Of a DNA stretch of 52,559 nucleotides, positions 17,812 to 25,630 are shown piece by piece (the first letter of the stretch is position 1; every line of letters starts with the position of its first letter). The DNA is from an uncultured Lachnospiraceae bacterium (lineage in GTDB: Bacteria > Bacillota > Clostridia > Lachnospirales > Lachnospiraceae): NCBI GenBank assembly GCA_910586555.1, contig CAJUJY010000021.1, positions 1 to 52,559 of the forward strand, read 5' to 3'. Under the pieces are notes generated by a model. The model worked only from the letters and a program-made list of their open reading frames with translations, ran no database searches and was not told where the DNA came from. The translations under genes were made by a program, and so were the position numbers.

Positions 17812-20091
17812 TTATTTCTTTCTCTCCCATATTCCCGCAACTATAACAGTCATATCATCAGATGCCTTATCCCCATTTCTCCTTACAGCCTCGTCTAATA
17901 TATGCTTCGCAATTTCCTGTGGGTTTATTATTTCACAGTGTTTCAAGTACATGGATAAATCTTCCCCGTCTTCCATAAAACAATCTGCAACACCATCTGT
18001 CATCATTATAACATAATCCCCGCCAGATATCCCGGCTTTTCCTACATAGGATTCAATTTCATGCACTACCCCTACCGGAAGTGTCTGCCCCTCTATCATT
18101 GTTACACGTTTATTATGCCTTAAATATGTTGCAGATGCCCCGTTTTTAAGGAAACAGCAGTCCCCTTTATAAAGATTTAGTATAACTATATCTGCTGTTG
18201 CATACCCGTTTTCTTCATCACTTGACATATAAAGGGAATTTATAAGCCTTATAGCTGAATTATGTGAAAAACCTGCTTCTGCCATCTGCTCCAGAAGTTC
18301 TATAACAGTTTTGCTTTCTTCCATTGCTTCCCTTCCGCTTCCCATACCATCTGAAAGCGCAAGAAGCATTTCACCGCCTGGAAGTGTTATACATGAAAAT
18401 GTATCACCTGATATGTCTTCACCATCTTTTGGAAGTTTTGCAACACCAGTAATTGCATAAAGCGGGGTATCTTCTACAAATGTAAAACTTACCATTTCAT
18501 TTACAAGGACTTTCCTTGATTCTGCGGAAGGGCTTATTGTCTTTCCAAGGATATTTGAAAGAACCCTTGCCACCTCTGCTGATGTTACAAGCCTGCCTTT
18601 GGCGGTTTTTGCCTGGAGGTTTATTTCAAGCCTTCCATCCTGTTTTTCATACGCAAACAGATCTTCTGCAATAACCTTTCTTTTTTCCAGTTCCCCTATA
18701 ATCTTTTCTTCTATATCCAGCGAAAAATCTTTTATTTGCGGCAGGTTTTCTGCAAAATGTTTTACCATTTCACTTACTTCCTTCATCTGTCCTGCAACAA
18801 CCCTCCTGCTTTCTGCCATACGGTTTTTAAACCCCATAAGTGTCCTTGCCATATAAAGATTCTGGTTAGCTTCCGACAGGAATTTGTCTGGATATATACA
18901 TTCATTTAAAAATTCTGCTGGCATCTGTCCAGGCACAATACAGCCCTGTTCCTGTGCAACAGCAAGCGTACTAAATATTTCAGGCTTACAAATTGCAATC
19001 TGCCCCATGCAATTTTCCCTGTTGCCACAGCTTCCACATACTTTTTCAGACATTTCATTCATCATTCTGCGCATATCATGGTTGTTCATCTCAAACTTAT
19101 CTTCTGTCTGTTTCATCAAGGCATTTGACAACTTGCCAAATGCATCAGAAAATTCTTCCAGGCGCCGGCGCATCATATCCTGTACCCCTTTTTTCTCACT
19201 GGGGGGATTTCCTCTTTCCAGTTTTTTAAGAAACTGTGGCGGAATACATAAAAAAATAATGCCTGAAAGTATCACTGCCTTCATAGTACCTTCTTCCATA
19301 TTGCTGCCATCAAGCATATAATTAAGTGATATCGCTGATGTAAAAAATGATACTACCATAAGAAGACGTCCCTGTCCCTTTACAATCCCTGCACAAATCC
19401 CAAGAAGTGCCATTATGCCTATTACTTCTGTCTGCCTGCCGCATAATGCAAATAATATGCCTGCTGCCGTGCCTGCAACAGCTCCTGTGCCTGTCCCATA
19501 ACAATATCCTGCCAGAAGCAGCGTAATATATATAATTATATCTGCAACAGAAATACCTGATATTATGACTTCTGGAAATCCCCATACAGCCAGTGCAAAT
19601 ATAATTACAATACTTGCCATTTCCTCATTGCCAGGTACACTGTACTTTCTGGAATGTAAAAGAAAATGCAGGCCATCATGGAATATCCTTGTACATGCAA
19701 TTACCATTATGCTGCCCAATACTGCAAGCCATACATTATATATATTATATGGCATAATGCCAAGCTGTAAAAGCCATAGAACAGCAGATGCCAGGGCAGA
19801 AATAATTGCAGCATGTCCCATCTTTATATGTATGCCTTTTCTTTTTAGCAAATCTGAAGCAAGCCCCAGTGCAAGCATTACCATACCCCCACACACTGCC
19901 ATTTCCATGTTTATGCTGCTTGATGCCATTCCAAGAAAAACTGCAAGTGCAACCGCAAAAACACTGCCACCTTCTGTAAAACCCGCCGCAAAATACGCAA
20001 CCCCTGCGGGGTTAAGCCCAAATATGTCTGTACGCCCTATTAAAAAACCTAAAACAACCTGCAAAATCATTCTTTTCTGGATCTGTTTCAT
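17812..20091 (-). CDS. spoIIE: Stage II sporulation protein E
   Basis: 759 residues. The N-terminal third is a block of about ten membrane helices, the middle (about 300-520) a regulatory region with a Cys cluster (CGSCGNRENC), and the C-terminal third a PP2C phosphatase domain with LALSDGMGSGREAMEES, VILNLYKGDCCFLKNG and MMTDGVAD. SpoIIE dephosphorylates SpoIIAA at the polar septum, releasing sigma-F in the forespore, and interacts with FtsZ. GGAGG ribosome binding site before the ATG at 20091. The upstream region has a Spo0A-type promoter (listed). Position between divIC and tilS is as in Bacillus. Confidence 0.96.
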   Translation of the reverse strand: MKQIQKRMILQVVLGFLIGRTDIFGLNPAGVAYFAAGFTEGGSVFAVALAVFLGMASSSINMEMAVCGGMVMLALGLASDLLKRKGIHIKMGHAAIISALASAVLWLLQLGIMPYNIYNVWLAVLGSIMVIACTRIFHDGLHFLLHSRKYSVPGNEEMASIVIIFALAVWGFPEVIISGISVADIIIYITLLLAGYCYGTGTGAVAGTAAGILFALCGRQTEVIGIMALLGICAGIVKGQGRLLMVVSFFTSAISLNYMLDGSNMEEGTMKAVILSGIIFLCIPPQFLKKLERGNPPSEKKGVQDMMRRRLEEFSDAFGKLSNALMKQTEDKFEMNNHDMRRMMNEMSEKVCGSCGNRENCMGQIAICKPEIFSTLAVAQEQGCIVPGQMPAEFLNECIYPDKFLSEANQNLYMARTLMGFKNRMAESRRVVAGQMKEVSEMVKHFAENLPQIKDFSLDIEEKIIGELEKRKVIAEDLFAYEKQDGRLEINLQAKTAKGRLVTSAEVARVLSNILGKTISPSAESRKVLVNEMVSFTFVEDTPLYAITGVAKLPKDGEDISGDTFSCITLPGGEMLLALSDGMGSGREAMEESKTVIELLEQMAEAGFSHNSAIRLINSLYMSSDEENGYATADIVILNLYKGDCCFLKNGASATYLRHNKRVTMIEGQTLPVGVVHEIESYVGKAGISGGDYVIMMTDGVADCFMEDGEDLSMYLKHCEIINPQEIAKHILDEAVRRNGDKASDDMTVIVAGIWERKK

Positions 20092-20156
20092 TATAATCCT
20101 CCTTCTGTCTGGCTGACATAAAAATTTTTATTTCAAAATTACTATTTTGCCAGCAC

Positions 20157-20190
20157 AGTATAAGAAAGTTTTTTTGAATATTTTGTCAAA
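20157..20190 (-). promoter_or_regulatory. Spo0A-dependent type sigma-A promoter of spoIIE with 0A box
   Basis: On the minus strand: TTGACA (20184-20189), a 21-base spacer, and TATACT (20157-20162), 66 bases before the spoIIE start. The over-long spacer is the known hallmark of Spo0A-activated sigma-A promoters such as Bacillus spoIIE and spoIIG. TTTGTCAAA at 20182-20190 differs by one base from the 0A-box TTTGTCGAA and overlaps the -35; a weaker box-like TTTTTGAAT lies next to it. Confidence 0.75.
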
Positions 20191-20210
20191 TCTAAGGCGT
20201 AAATAAAAAA

Positions 20211-20237
20211 AATATGCCGTTGTTTAAACGGCATATT
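20211..20237 (-). terminator. Terminator after divIC
   Basis: On the minus strand: AATATGCCGTT, short loop, AACGGCATATT followed by a T run (TTTTTTT). The stem begins at the divIC stop codon. Confidence 0.85.
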
Positions 20238-20553
20238 AATCATTATTATCAGGCTCAAATATAATCTCATCTTTATAAACAAGACCAAGTTTTTCCCTTG
20301 CAACTTCTTCAACATATTCATCTGTTTTTACATATTCTTCGTATTCTTTAAGTTCTTCTGCCCTTTTATCTGCCTCCTTTTTCTCCTTTTTAAGTCCTGC
20401 AAGCTGCCTGGAGTATTCCTTTTCCTGTGTTTTTAATACAGAATACTTGTACGCCATTGTACCGCAAATCACTACTGACAAAACAATAATGCCAAAAACT
20501 GTAAAACGGCTTATCCTTTTCCTGCGGCTGGTTCTTTTCTTTCTACGTGCCAT
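20236..20553 (-). CDS. divIC: Septum formation initiator DivIC
   Basis: 105 residues: basic cytoplasmic head (MARRKKRTSRRKR), one membrane helix (about 17-36), an extracytoplasmic coiled coil (about 38-75), and the family end EVAREKLGLVYKDEIIFEP. DivIC forms a complex with FtsL and DivIB/FtsQ in the divisome. It lies last in hup-rqcP-yabP-yabQ-divIC, the same order as yabO-yabP-yabQ-divIC in Bacillus. Confidence 0.93.
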   Translation of the reverse strand: MARRKKRTSRRKRISRFTVFGIIVLSVVICGTMAYKYSVLKTQEKEYSRQLAGLKKEKKEADKRAEELKEYEEYVKTDEYVEEVAREKLGLVYKDEIIFEPDNND

Positions 20554-20641
20554 AAATCCACCTGCCTTCTAAATTATTTGATATTATTAGTTTATATAAA
20601 TATACACTATTTTTTTACTTTTTACAATCCAGTAAATATAA

Positions 20642-21043
20642 TTAACTATTTTTTTGTTTCTTGCCTTTTAAAGTCTTTTTCTCCTGCCTTTCCTGCCTCT
20701 TTTTTTTAATCCATCTGGCCAGTGATGGCTTATGGCTGCCGAAAACTTTTACCAGCACACCCCGTACAGGCCTGCTTATCCCCTTTTCGTACAGCCATGC
20801 CCCTGTTATAAGCATAAGGGCCCCATACCACCGTATCTCACCATCGTTATAAATAAAAAATATGTAGTACACTGGCACAGATGCCGCTGCCCAGTATAAA
20901 ATATCCTCAACCCAGATTAGTACACCTGGATGCCAGAATATCCATCTTAAAAGCCTTAATGCTTCATAACCAAAAACCAGGGCCATTCCACAACACAGTG
21001 TTACTATAAGAAAAATAACCTGTCCATGAATTATTTCACTCAC
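20642..21043 (-). CDS. yabQ: Spore cortex biosynthesis protein YabQ
   Basis: 133 residues with four hydrophobic segments and a very basic C-terminus (KKKRQERQEKKTLKGKK). The GYEALRLLRWIFWHPGVLIWVEDILYW segment region is the conserved YabQ core. YabQ is a mother-cell membrane protein needed for cortex synthesis in Bacillus. It starts with GTG at 21043, overlapping the yabP stop as GTGA, so translation is coupled. Identification relies on sequence pattern plus conserved gene order. Confidence 0.88.
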   Translation of the reverse strand: MSEIIHGQVIFLIVTLCCGMALVFGYEALRLLRWIFWHPGVLIWVEDILYWAAASVPVYYIFFIYNDGEIRWYGALMLITGAWLYEKGISRPVRGVLVKVFGSHKPSLARWIKKKRQERQEKKTLKGKKQKNS

Positions 21044-21339
21044 TGAAACATCCTCCCAAGAAATGAAGCTGCCTTTTTAGCTGGTTCTTCCTTATCAGAA
21101 TACGCAAAACTGTCTATCCTTCCATCTACATCAACTTCTCCTTTTTCAAGTGAAAGCCTGTTTACATGAAGTTCATCACCCCTTATAAGTAAAATGCCCT
21201 GTTCCGTTTCAAGGTAAACTTCCTTTGCATCAAAAGACAAGACATCCCTTACTCCTGATAATACCGCTGTCCTCCTTGCATTAAGATAAACTTTATGTAC
21301 CTGTTTGCCTTGTCTTTCATCCATCCTTCTGTCTTCCAT
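21040..21339 (-). CDS. yabP: Sporulation protein YabP
   Basis: 99 residues. RRTAVLSGVRDVLSFDAKEV followed by LETEQGILLIRGDELHV and LEKGEVDVDGRID is the YabP/YqfC family pattern of a small beta-rich domain. It is a mother-cell sporulation protein under sigma-E in Bacillus. RBS GAAGGGAG lies before the ATG. Stop overlaps the yabQ GTG start. Confidence 0.92.
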   Translation of the reverse strand: MEDRRMDERQGKQVHKVYLNARRTAVLSGVRDVLSFDAKEVYLETEQGILLIRGDELHVNRLSLEKGEVDVDGRIDSFAYSDKEEPAKKAASFLGRMFQ

Positions 21340-21390
21340 AAAAAAACTCCCTTCATATTCTTATCATAGTATATGAAGGGGGCATAAAAA

Positions 21391-21630
21391 TTATAACACC
21401 TTGTAAAGTTCCTTTGCTTCATCTTTTTTATAAGTTTCTTCAAGGCTTAAAACCTCAACTTTTACCTTTTTATCACCAAAACCTATTTCTATAACATCAC
21501 CAATTTTAACATTAAGTGACGCCTTTGCGGTTTTTCCATTTACTGATACCCTGCCTGCATCACATGCCTCATTTGCAACAGGCCTTCTTTTAACCAGCCT
21601 TGAAACTTTAAGATATTTATCTAATCTCAT
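21391..21630 (-). CDS. rqcP: S4-domain ribosome quality control factor RqcP (YabO)
   Basis: 79 residues, one S4 RNA-binding domain: MRLDKYLKVSRLVKRRPVA, ACDAGRVSVNGKTAKAS, KIGDVIEIGF. Its Bacillus orthologue binds obstructed 50S subunits with RqcH and helps C-terminal alanine tailing of stalled peptides. An open frame continues upstream to 21681 but runs into the hup terminator; the ATG at 21630 with GGGGAAG ribosome binding site gives the family's normal N-terminus. Confidence 0.92.
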   Translation of the reverse strand: MRLDKYLKVSRLVKRRPVANEACDAGRVSVNGKTAKASLNVKIGDVIEIGFGDKKVKVEVLSLEETYKKDEAKELYKVL

Positions 21631-21650
21631 AAACTTCCCCTTTTCTATGC

Positions 21651-21680
21651 AAAAGAGACTGCCATAAGGCAGCCTCAGCA
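21651..21680 (-). terminator. Terminator or attenuator between hup and rqcP
   Basis: On the minus strand: GAGGCTGCC, TTAT loop, GGCAGTCTC, then TTTT. It probably ends most hup transcripts and lets a fraction read through into rqcP-yabP-yabQ-divIC. Confidence 0.75.
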
Positions 21681-21697
21681 ATTACCACAAACAAAAA

Positions 21698-21973
21698 TTA
21701 TTGGTTAACGGCATCTTTTAAAGCTTTTCCTGCCTTAAACTTAGGAGCTTTAGAAGCCTCAATCTGCATTTTCTCTCCTGTAAGCGGGTTCCTGCCTTCC
21801 CTTGCTGCCCTCTCCACAACTTCAAATGTACCAAAACCTACTAACTGTATTTTCTCACCCTTTTGCAGTTCTTCTGATACAACATCAATAAAGGCTTTTA
21901 ATGCCTTCTCTGAATCTTTCTTTGAAAGTTCTGTTTTTTCAGCAATAGCTGCTACTAATTCTGTCTTGTTCAT
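21698..21973 (-). CDS. hup: HU family DNA-binding protein
   Basis: 91 residues, full-length HU: MNKTELVAAIAEKTELSKKD, VGFGTFEVVERAAREGRNPLTGE (beta arms), and PKFKAGKALKDAVNQ. It is the main nucleoid-bending protein. GAGGAGG precedes the ATG by 8 bases. It has its own strong promoter and a terminator behind it, consistent with high expression separate from the downstream sporulation genes. Confidence 0.96.
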   Translation of the reverse strand: MNKTELVAAIAEKTELSKKDSEKALKAFIDVVSEELQKGEKIQLVGFGTFEVVERAAREGRNPLTGEKMQIEASKAPKFKAGKALKDAVNQ

Positions 21974-22018
21974 GGATAAGTCCTCCTCATAAATTAATTC
22001 CTTAAAACCTATATGTTA

Positions 22019-22047
22019 TTTATACCTTTATTATAAGCATTTGTCAA
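22019..22047 (-). promoter_or_regulatory. Sigma-A promoter of hup
   Basis: On the minus strand: TTGACA (22042-22047), 17-base spacer, TATAAA (22019-22024), 45 bases before the HU start. A TTCGCGAA palindrome (22053-22060) lies just upstream of the -35. Confidence 0.8.
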
Positions 22048-22149
22048 GGATTTTCGCGAATAATCCCGTTTTTTTGGTGTATTTATATTTATTTTAAACT
22101 GTCTGTAACATTTAAAACCGGTGCAATATAAAAATAACCTGGCATAATA

Positions 22150-23451
22150 CTAGCAATTATCTGGATCTTTTCCCGTTTTTCCACCTGTCATATAAGATTT
22201 TATTTGAATAACATTGTCCTGCTTCTGCCCTTCTGTACTAATACCCATAAACCCCCAAATACTGCCAAGCCTTTTAGACAGTTCTTCTGGAAGCATATCT
22301 TTCTTTGCAAGGACTTCAAATTGTGTTTTTACAACCTCTGGCAGATTCCTGATTTCTTCATCACTTAATTCCATAAGCCCGTCAAAAACTGATATTATAT
22401 CCTGCATATTTTTTTCTTCATTGCCATTAATATAATTATACAATTCTTCTTCTGCCTGGCCAAGTGAAGGAATCTCTGGTTTTATTACAAGCCTTGTCTT
22501 TATCTTTTTACAGACCTCTTCCAGAAAGTAATATGAACGTTTATCACGTACATATATAACCTTTGGACATACATTCTGCATTAAAAAAGCTTCTACTGCG
22601 GTATCCATAAGTTCCCCCATCTGCCTGTCAAAATACCCGGCAGGTGAAACAGGCAGTATAAAACCTGTTGCAGATTCAACCGCCAGAAATATCATTGGAA
22701 AATGCGGCACCTCATCTGCTTTTGTACGTACAGGTTCTGGGTATTGTGCAATTTCACACTCCCATACACCACTTTTTGTTATATTTTTCAGTTTTGCTAC
22801 ATTAATTTCATTAAACATTGCAGGCCGTTGGTATTCTTCTGGCAAAGGCGGCGGCAGCTTTGTACTGCTTATATGGTAGCCGTTTTTACCAGGTTCCAGC
22901 AAAATAACAGTTTCACTATGCTCTTCTATTCTTTTAATCCCTGGCACTTCATTTTTATCTAACATGCCAGCAAGTGCAACTGCTGCTTTAAGTGCTTCTG
23001 CCATATACTGTTCTTCCTGCCCTGTCTGTATAACCCAGGGACAGTAGCCAGGTTTATACTTTACAAACTGCGGGTAAGTTTTTTCCCCTTCCAGGGCTAT
23101 ATTATTCCTGTCCGCATAATCCTTTACTTCAGATGCCTCTTCACAAGACAGGCTGTCTTTATCCTGGAAAGTACACTGTAAACAGTCCTGGCGTAACAAA
23201 TATTCCTGGTATAACAGGCGTGAACCAGAAACAGGTTCATATGTACTGGCAATAATCCTGTAACTGTTAAAACCTTCCCTTCCAATATAAAGCCCTATTG
23301 CAATATAATCACCTGCCTTGCCCATTATGCTTATATAACCTGTTTTGCCATCCGTAAGCTTTACTGCAAAAACCTCATCATCATAAATCTTTGTCCATAG
23401 CTTTGTCTTTTTGTATTTAAAAGCCAGTTTATACAGCCCATCAGAAGCCAT
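22150..23451 (-). CDS. Hypothetical protein (resembles DUF7309/DUF6930 proteins)
   Basis: 433 residues, no signal peptide or membrane segment. The N-terminal domain (about 1-150: KLWTKIYDDEVFAVKLTDGK, GYISIMGKAGDYIAIGLYIG) and the C-terminal domain (about 235-350: PHFPMIFLAVESATGFILP, KVIYVRDKRSYYFLEEVCKK) look like the DUF7309 and DUF6930 domains often paired in Firmicutes proteins; I recall the pattern but cannot confirm by search. Four cysteines lie at about 104, 107, 117 and 152. Strong ribosome binding site GGGGAGGG. It follows rplL on the same strand behind a terminator. No function can be given. Confidence 0.7.
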   Translation of the reverse strand: MASDGLYKLAFKYKKTKLWTKIYDDEVFAVKLTDGKTGYISIMGKAGDYIAIGLYIGREGFNSYRIIASTYEPVSGSRLLYQEYLLRQDCLQCTFQDKDSLSCEEASEVKDYADRNNIALEGEKTYPQFVKYKPGYCPWVIQTGQEEQYMAEALKAAVALAGMLDKNEVPGIKRIEEHSETVILLEPGKNGYHISSTKLPPPLPEEYQRPAMFNEINVAKLKNITKSGVWECEIAQYPEPVRTKADEVPHFPMIFLAVESATGFILPVSPAGYFDRQMGELMDTAVEAFLMQNVCPKVIYVRDKRSYYFLEEVCKKIKTRLVIKPEIPSLGQAEEELYNYINGNEEKNMQDIISVFDGLMELSDEEIRNLPEVVKTQFEVLAKKDMLPEELSKRLGSIWGFMGISTEGQKQDNVIQIKSYMTGGKTGKDPDNC

Positions 23452-23500
23452 ATATATCCCTCCCCTGCCTTATGGCAGATATTCTTTCTGGGTGAAGTTA

Positions 23501-23527
23501 AAAAAACTGCCAGAATTAACTGGCAGT
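23501..23527 (-). terminator. Terminator after rplL
   Basis: On the minus strand: ACTGCCAG, loop TTAATT, CTGGCAGT followed by TTTTTT, 30 bases after the rplL stop. Confidence 0.88.
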
Positions 23528-23556
23528 CCTTAAACTCCATAATTAAAGCCAAAAAA

Positions 23557-23922
23557 TTATTTAAGAGTAACCTTAGCGCCTTCAGCTTCAATCTTTGCCT
23601 TGATATCTTCAGCTTCGTCCTTAGATGCAGCTTCCTTAATAACCTTAGGTGCACCATCAACAACTTCTTTAGCTTCTTTAAGGCCTAAACCTGTTACTTC
23701 ACGTACAACTTTTATAACCTTAACCTTGTTAGGGCCAACTTCTGTAAGTTCTACATCAAATTCGTCCTTTTCATCAGCAGCAGCGCCTTCTGCACCACCT
23801 GCTGCAACAACAACACCAGCAGCAGCAGATACGCCGAACTCTTCTTCACATGCCTTTACTATTTCGTTTAACTCTAAAACTGTTTTTCCCTTAATTTCTT
23901 CAATAATTTCCTGGGTAGTCAT
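23557..23922 (-). CDS. rplL: Ribosomal protein bL12 (L7/L12)
   Basis: 121 residues: N-terminal dimerisation helices (MTTQEIIEEIKGKTVLELNE), Ala/Gly-rich hinge (AAAGVVVAAGGAEGAAADEK), and globular domain ending DIKAKIEAEGAKVTLK. The stalk protein recruits translation GTPases. Follows rplJ on the minus strand; rplK and rplA are not adjacent on the upstream side. Confidence 0.97.
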   Translation of the reverse strand: MTTQEIIEEIKGKTVLELNEIVKACEEEFGVSAAAGVVVAAGGAEGAAADEKDEFDVELTEVGPNKVKVIKVVREVTGLGLKEAKEVVDGAPKVIKEAASKDEAEDIKAKIEAEGAKVTLK

Positions 23923-24088
23923 AATTATATACCTGCTATTAAAAACATATACAAAAGTGTATATGCCAGATATTTTCCCAAAGCCCCACAGTTTGTCCGT
24001 GTGGTTTTACAGGTTTTTATCTGGTTAGCTTTTCCTTTCCTGGATTTTTTAATTTTACTCTTAGTTTCTGCGGCTTCTCCTGCCCTGC

Positions 24089-24592
24089 TTAAGCCTCAGC
24101 AGCACCCTCAGCCTTCTTCTCTGCAATCTGTTTAATAACACGTGCAAAGTTTGTAATAGGAGCCTGGAAAGAACCAAGCAGCCTTGCAAGAAGCTCTTCC
24201 CTTGAAGGAATATTTGCAAGAGCCTTAACCCCTTCTGCATCATAGAAATTACCTTCTACAATAGCAGCTTTAAATTCAAGAGCCTCTGCTTCTTTTGCCA
24301 TATTGTTAAGTATTCTTATAGGAGCAGTTACATCTTCCATTGAAATGGCAATGGCAGACGGCCCTTCAAGAAGGCTGTCAAGCTGTGCATAGTCTGTACC
24401 TTCAAATGCACGCTTCATAAGTGTATTTTTATACACCTTGTATTCGCAGCCGGCTTCTCTTAAATTTTTACGCAGCCTTGTGTCCTGTTCAACAGTAAGC
24501 CCGCGGTAATCAACAAGCACTACTGTAACAGCGCCTTCAACCTTTGCTTTAATCTCGTCAACTACAGGCTGTTTAATTTCAACTTTTGCCAT
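24089..24592 (-). CDS. rplJ: Ribosomal protein uL10
   Basis: 167 residues starting MAKVEIKQPVV; VVLVDYRGLTVEQDTRLRKN, KVYKNTLMKRA and EGPSAIAIS are the conserved L10 blocks, with the C-terminal helix that carries L7/L12 dimers. The open frame extends upstream to 25084, but that extension is the leader region and part of the dispersed repeat; ATG 24592 with GGAGAT-type site is the true start. L10 bound to L12 represses its own operon through the leader (listed). Confidence 0.96.
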   Translation of the reverse strand: MAKVEIKQPVVDEIKAKVEGAVTVVLVDYRGLTVEQDTRLRKNLREAGCEYKVYKNTLMKRAFEGTDYAQLDSLLEGPSAIAISMEDVTAPIRILNNMAKEAEALEFKAAIVEGNFYDAEGVKALANIPSREELLARLLGSFQAPITNFARVIKQIAEKKAEGAAEA

Positions 24593-24688
24593 AGGTGAAA
24601 TCTCCTTTCCTGGGAATACCCATATTTTATATTTATCCACTGCATAAAAAGTGGCATGGAGGTTTATATGGAAATTCCATATGGATAT

Positions 24689-24835
24689 AAAAAATCCCTG
24701 TATGCGTACACAGGGAGATAAAAATTCCATAACAAATAAATCCTCCTCGGCAGGCGGCTTGTCCTTACGCCGGTAATACGGCACCTGCTGTCTACGGCAG
24801 TGTGGTTTTAAAACCAGGTTTAACTGGAAAACCTC
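24689..24835 (-). promoter_or_regulatory. L10 leader (ribosomal protein autoregulatory element) with attenuator
   Basis: On the minus strand the 5' UTR carries the L10-leader core GCCGTAGACAGCAGGTGCC, then AAGGACAAGCCGCCTGCCG and AGGAGGATTTATTT, followed by an intrinsic terminator CCCTGTGTACGCATACAGGG with T run (24689-24716). L10 (with L12) binding to the kink-turn core is known to promote termination in Firmicutes. Confidence 0.85.
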
Positions 24836-24839
24836 TGGT

Positions 24840-24868
24840 AGAATACCATATATGGGAAAATACGTCAA
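24840..24868 (-). promoter_or_regulatory. Sigma-A promoter of rplJ-rplL
   Basis: On the minus strand: TTGACG (24863-24868), 17-base spacer, TATTCT (24840-24845), placed directly upstream of the L10 leader. Confidence 0.75.
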
Positions 24869-24909
24869 GTAGTTTTTAAAACTTTTCACGTCCATTTCAT
24901 AAATTTTTG

Positions 24910-25576
24910 ATTGTGTGTAAACAAAAGATAATTTATAGTTATCCTGCATTGGCTTTTTATATGTTTTTGCATATATTATAGATTTTGTACATGCAGTAGT
25001 TTTATATATTTTCTGTAGCAGGCACGTTCCCACTACGATAGCACACACAACAGTGCATAGGGTCTGTAAAAGTACCAGACCCAAGCACTGGCGGCGCTAT
25101 AGTGCCTTTTACAGAAAATATATAGAACTGTCTGCATGTTACTACGTTCCATGGGAATTAAAATTTTTCTTGTTTGTATTTTAGCTTTTTGATAAAATTT
25201 TATATTTATCTGGAAGGCTTTTATATCCCATATAAAAGGTACTTTTGCGTTGCCATTAAGACAAGGAAATCCACAGGAAATATTTATATAAGCTGCTAAA
25301 ATGTATATTACCTGGCAAGTTCCAAATGTGTTTCCAATGAACAAGCTGTAGATTTGTAAAGGGACCGCTGGTGCTTAAGTCCCGTATTAAATGCTTCAAA
25401 GAAGTTTTTTCTTTGAAGCATAGGGACTTTATGCACCATTGCGTGTGACGTCCAAGCGCAAGCGGGCTGTTCTGGTTTGTCAAGGGACACTTTGGAACTG
25501 CCAGGGCATAATATTTTAACTTCCTATTTAAAACAAACCTTGGATAACTATAAATTATCTCTTGTTTATATACAAT
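24910..25576 (+). repeat. Structured dispersed element, complete copy 1
   Basis: A 667-base non-coding element bounded by 35-base terminal inverted repeats (24910-24944 and 25542-25576, 32 of 35 identical, inner 19 perfect: AGATAATTTATAGTTATCC). Inside are hairpin A (24989-25139; long AT-rich stem, nested GGCAC/GTGCC, ATAGC/GCTAT, GTGC/GCAC and GGGTCTG/CAGACCC stems) and hairpin B (25311-25505; outer stem CCTGGCA-GTTCCAAA paired with TTTGGAACTGCCAGG, inner stems GGTGC/GCACC, AAGTCCC/GGGACTT and ATGCTTCAAAGAA/TTCTTTGAAGCAT). It fills the gap between the rplJ promoter and the SOD-like gene. Open frames inside it are not conserved in copy 2. Confidence 0.88.
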
Positions 25577-25578
25577 GC

Positions 25579-25621
25579 GTAACATAACACTCTTTTATGA
25601 ATATAATAAATAAAAAAGAGT
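25579..25621 (+). promoter_or_regulatory. Probable promoter and inverted repeat of the SOD-like gene
   Basis: GTAACA (25579-25584), 17-base spacer, TATAAT (25602-25607). The -10 lies in the middle of an inverted repeat ACTCTTTT (25589-25596) / AAAAGAGT (25614-25621), whose right arm is also the only ribosome-binding-like sequence before the ATG at 25631. It could be an operator or could hide the ribosome binding site. Confidence 0.45.
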
Positions 25622-25630
25622 ATTAATATT

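Noticed and set aside
24593..25084. N-terminal extension of rplJ to a 331-residue protein
   Set aside because: The extension covers the L10 leader, its terminator and part of the dispersed element; L10 proteins start at MAKVEIK.
25256..25585. 109-residue and other small open frames inside element copy 1
   Set aside because: They are not preserved in copy 2, where frames differ, and stems rather than codons are conserved.
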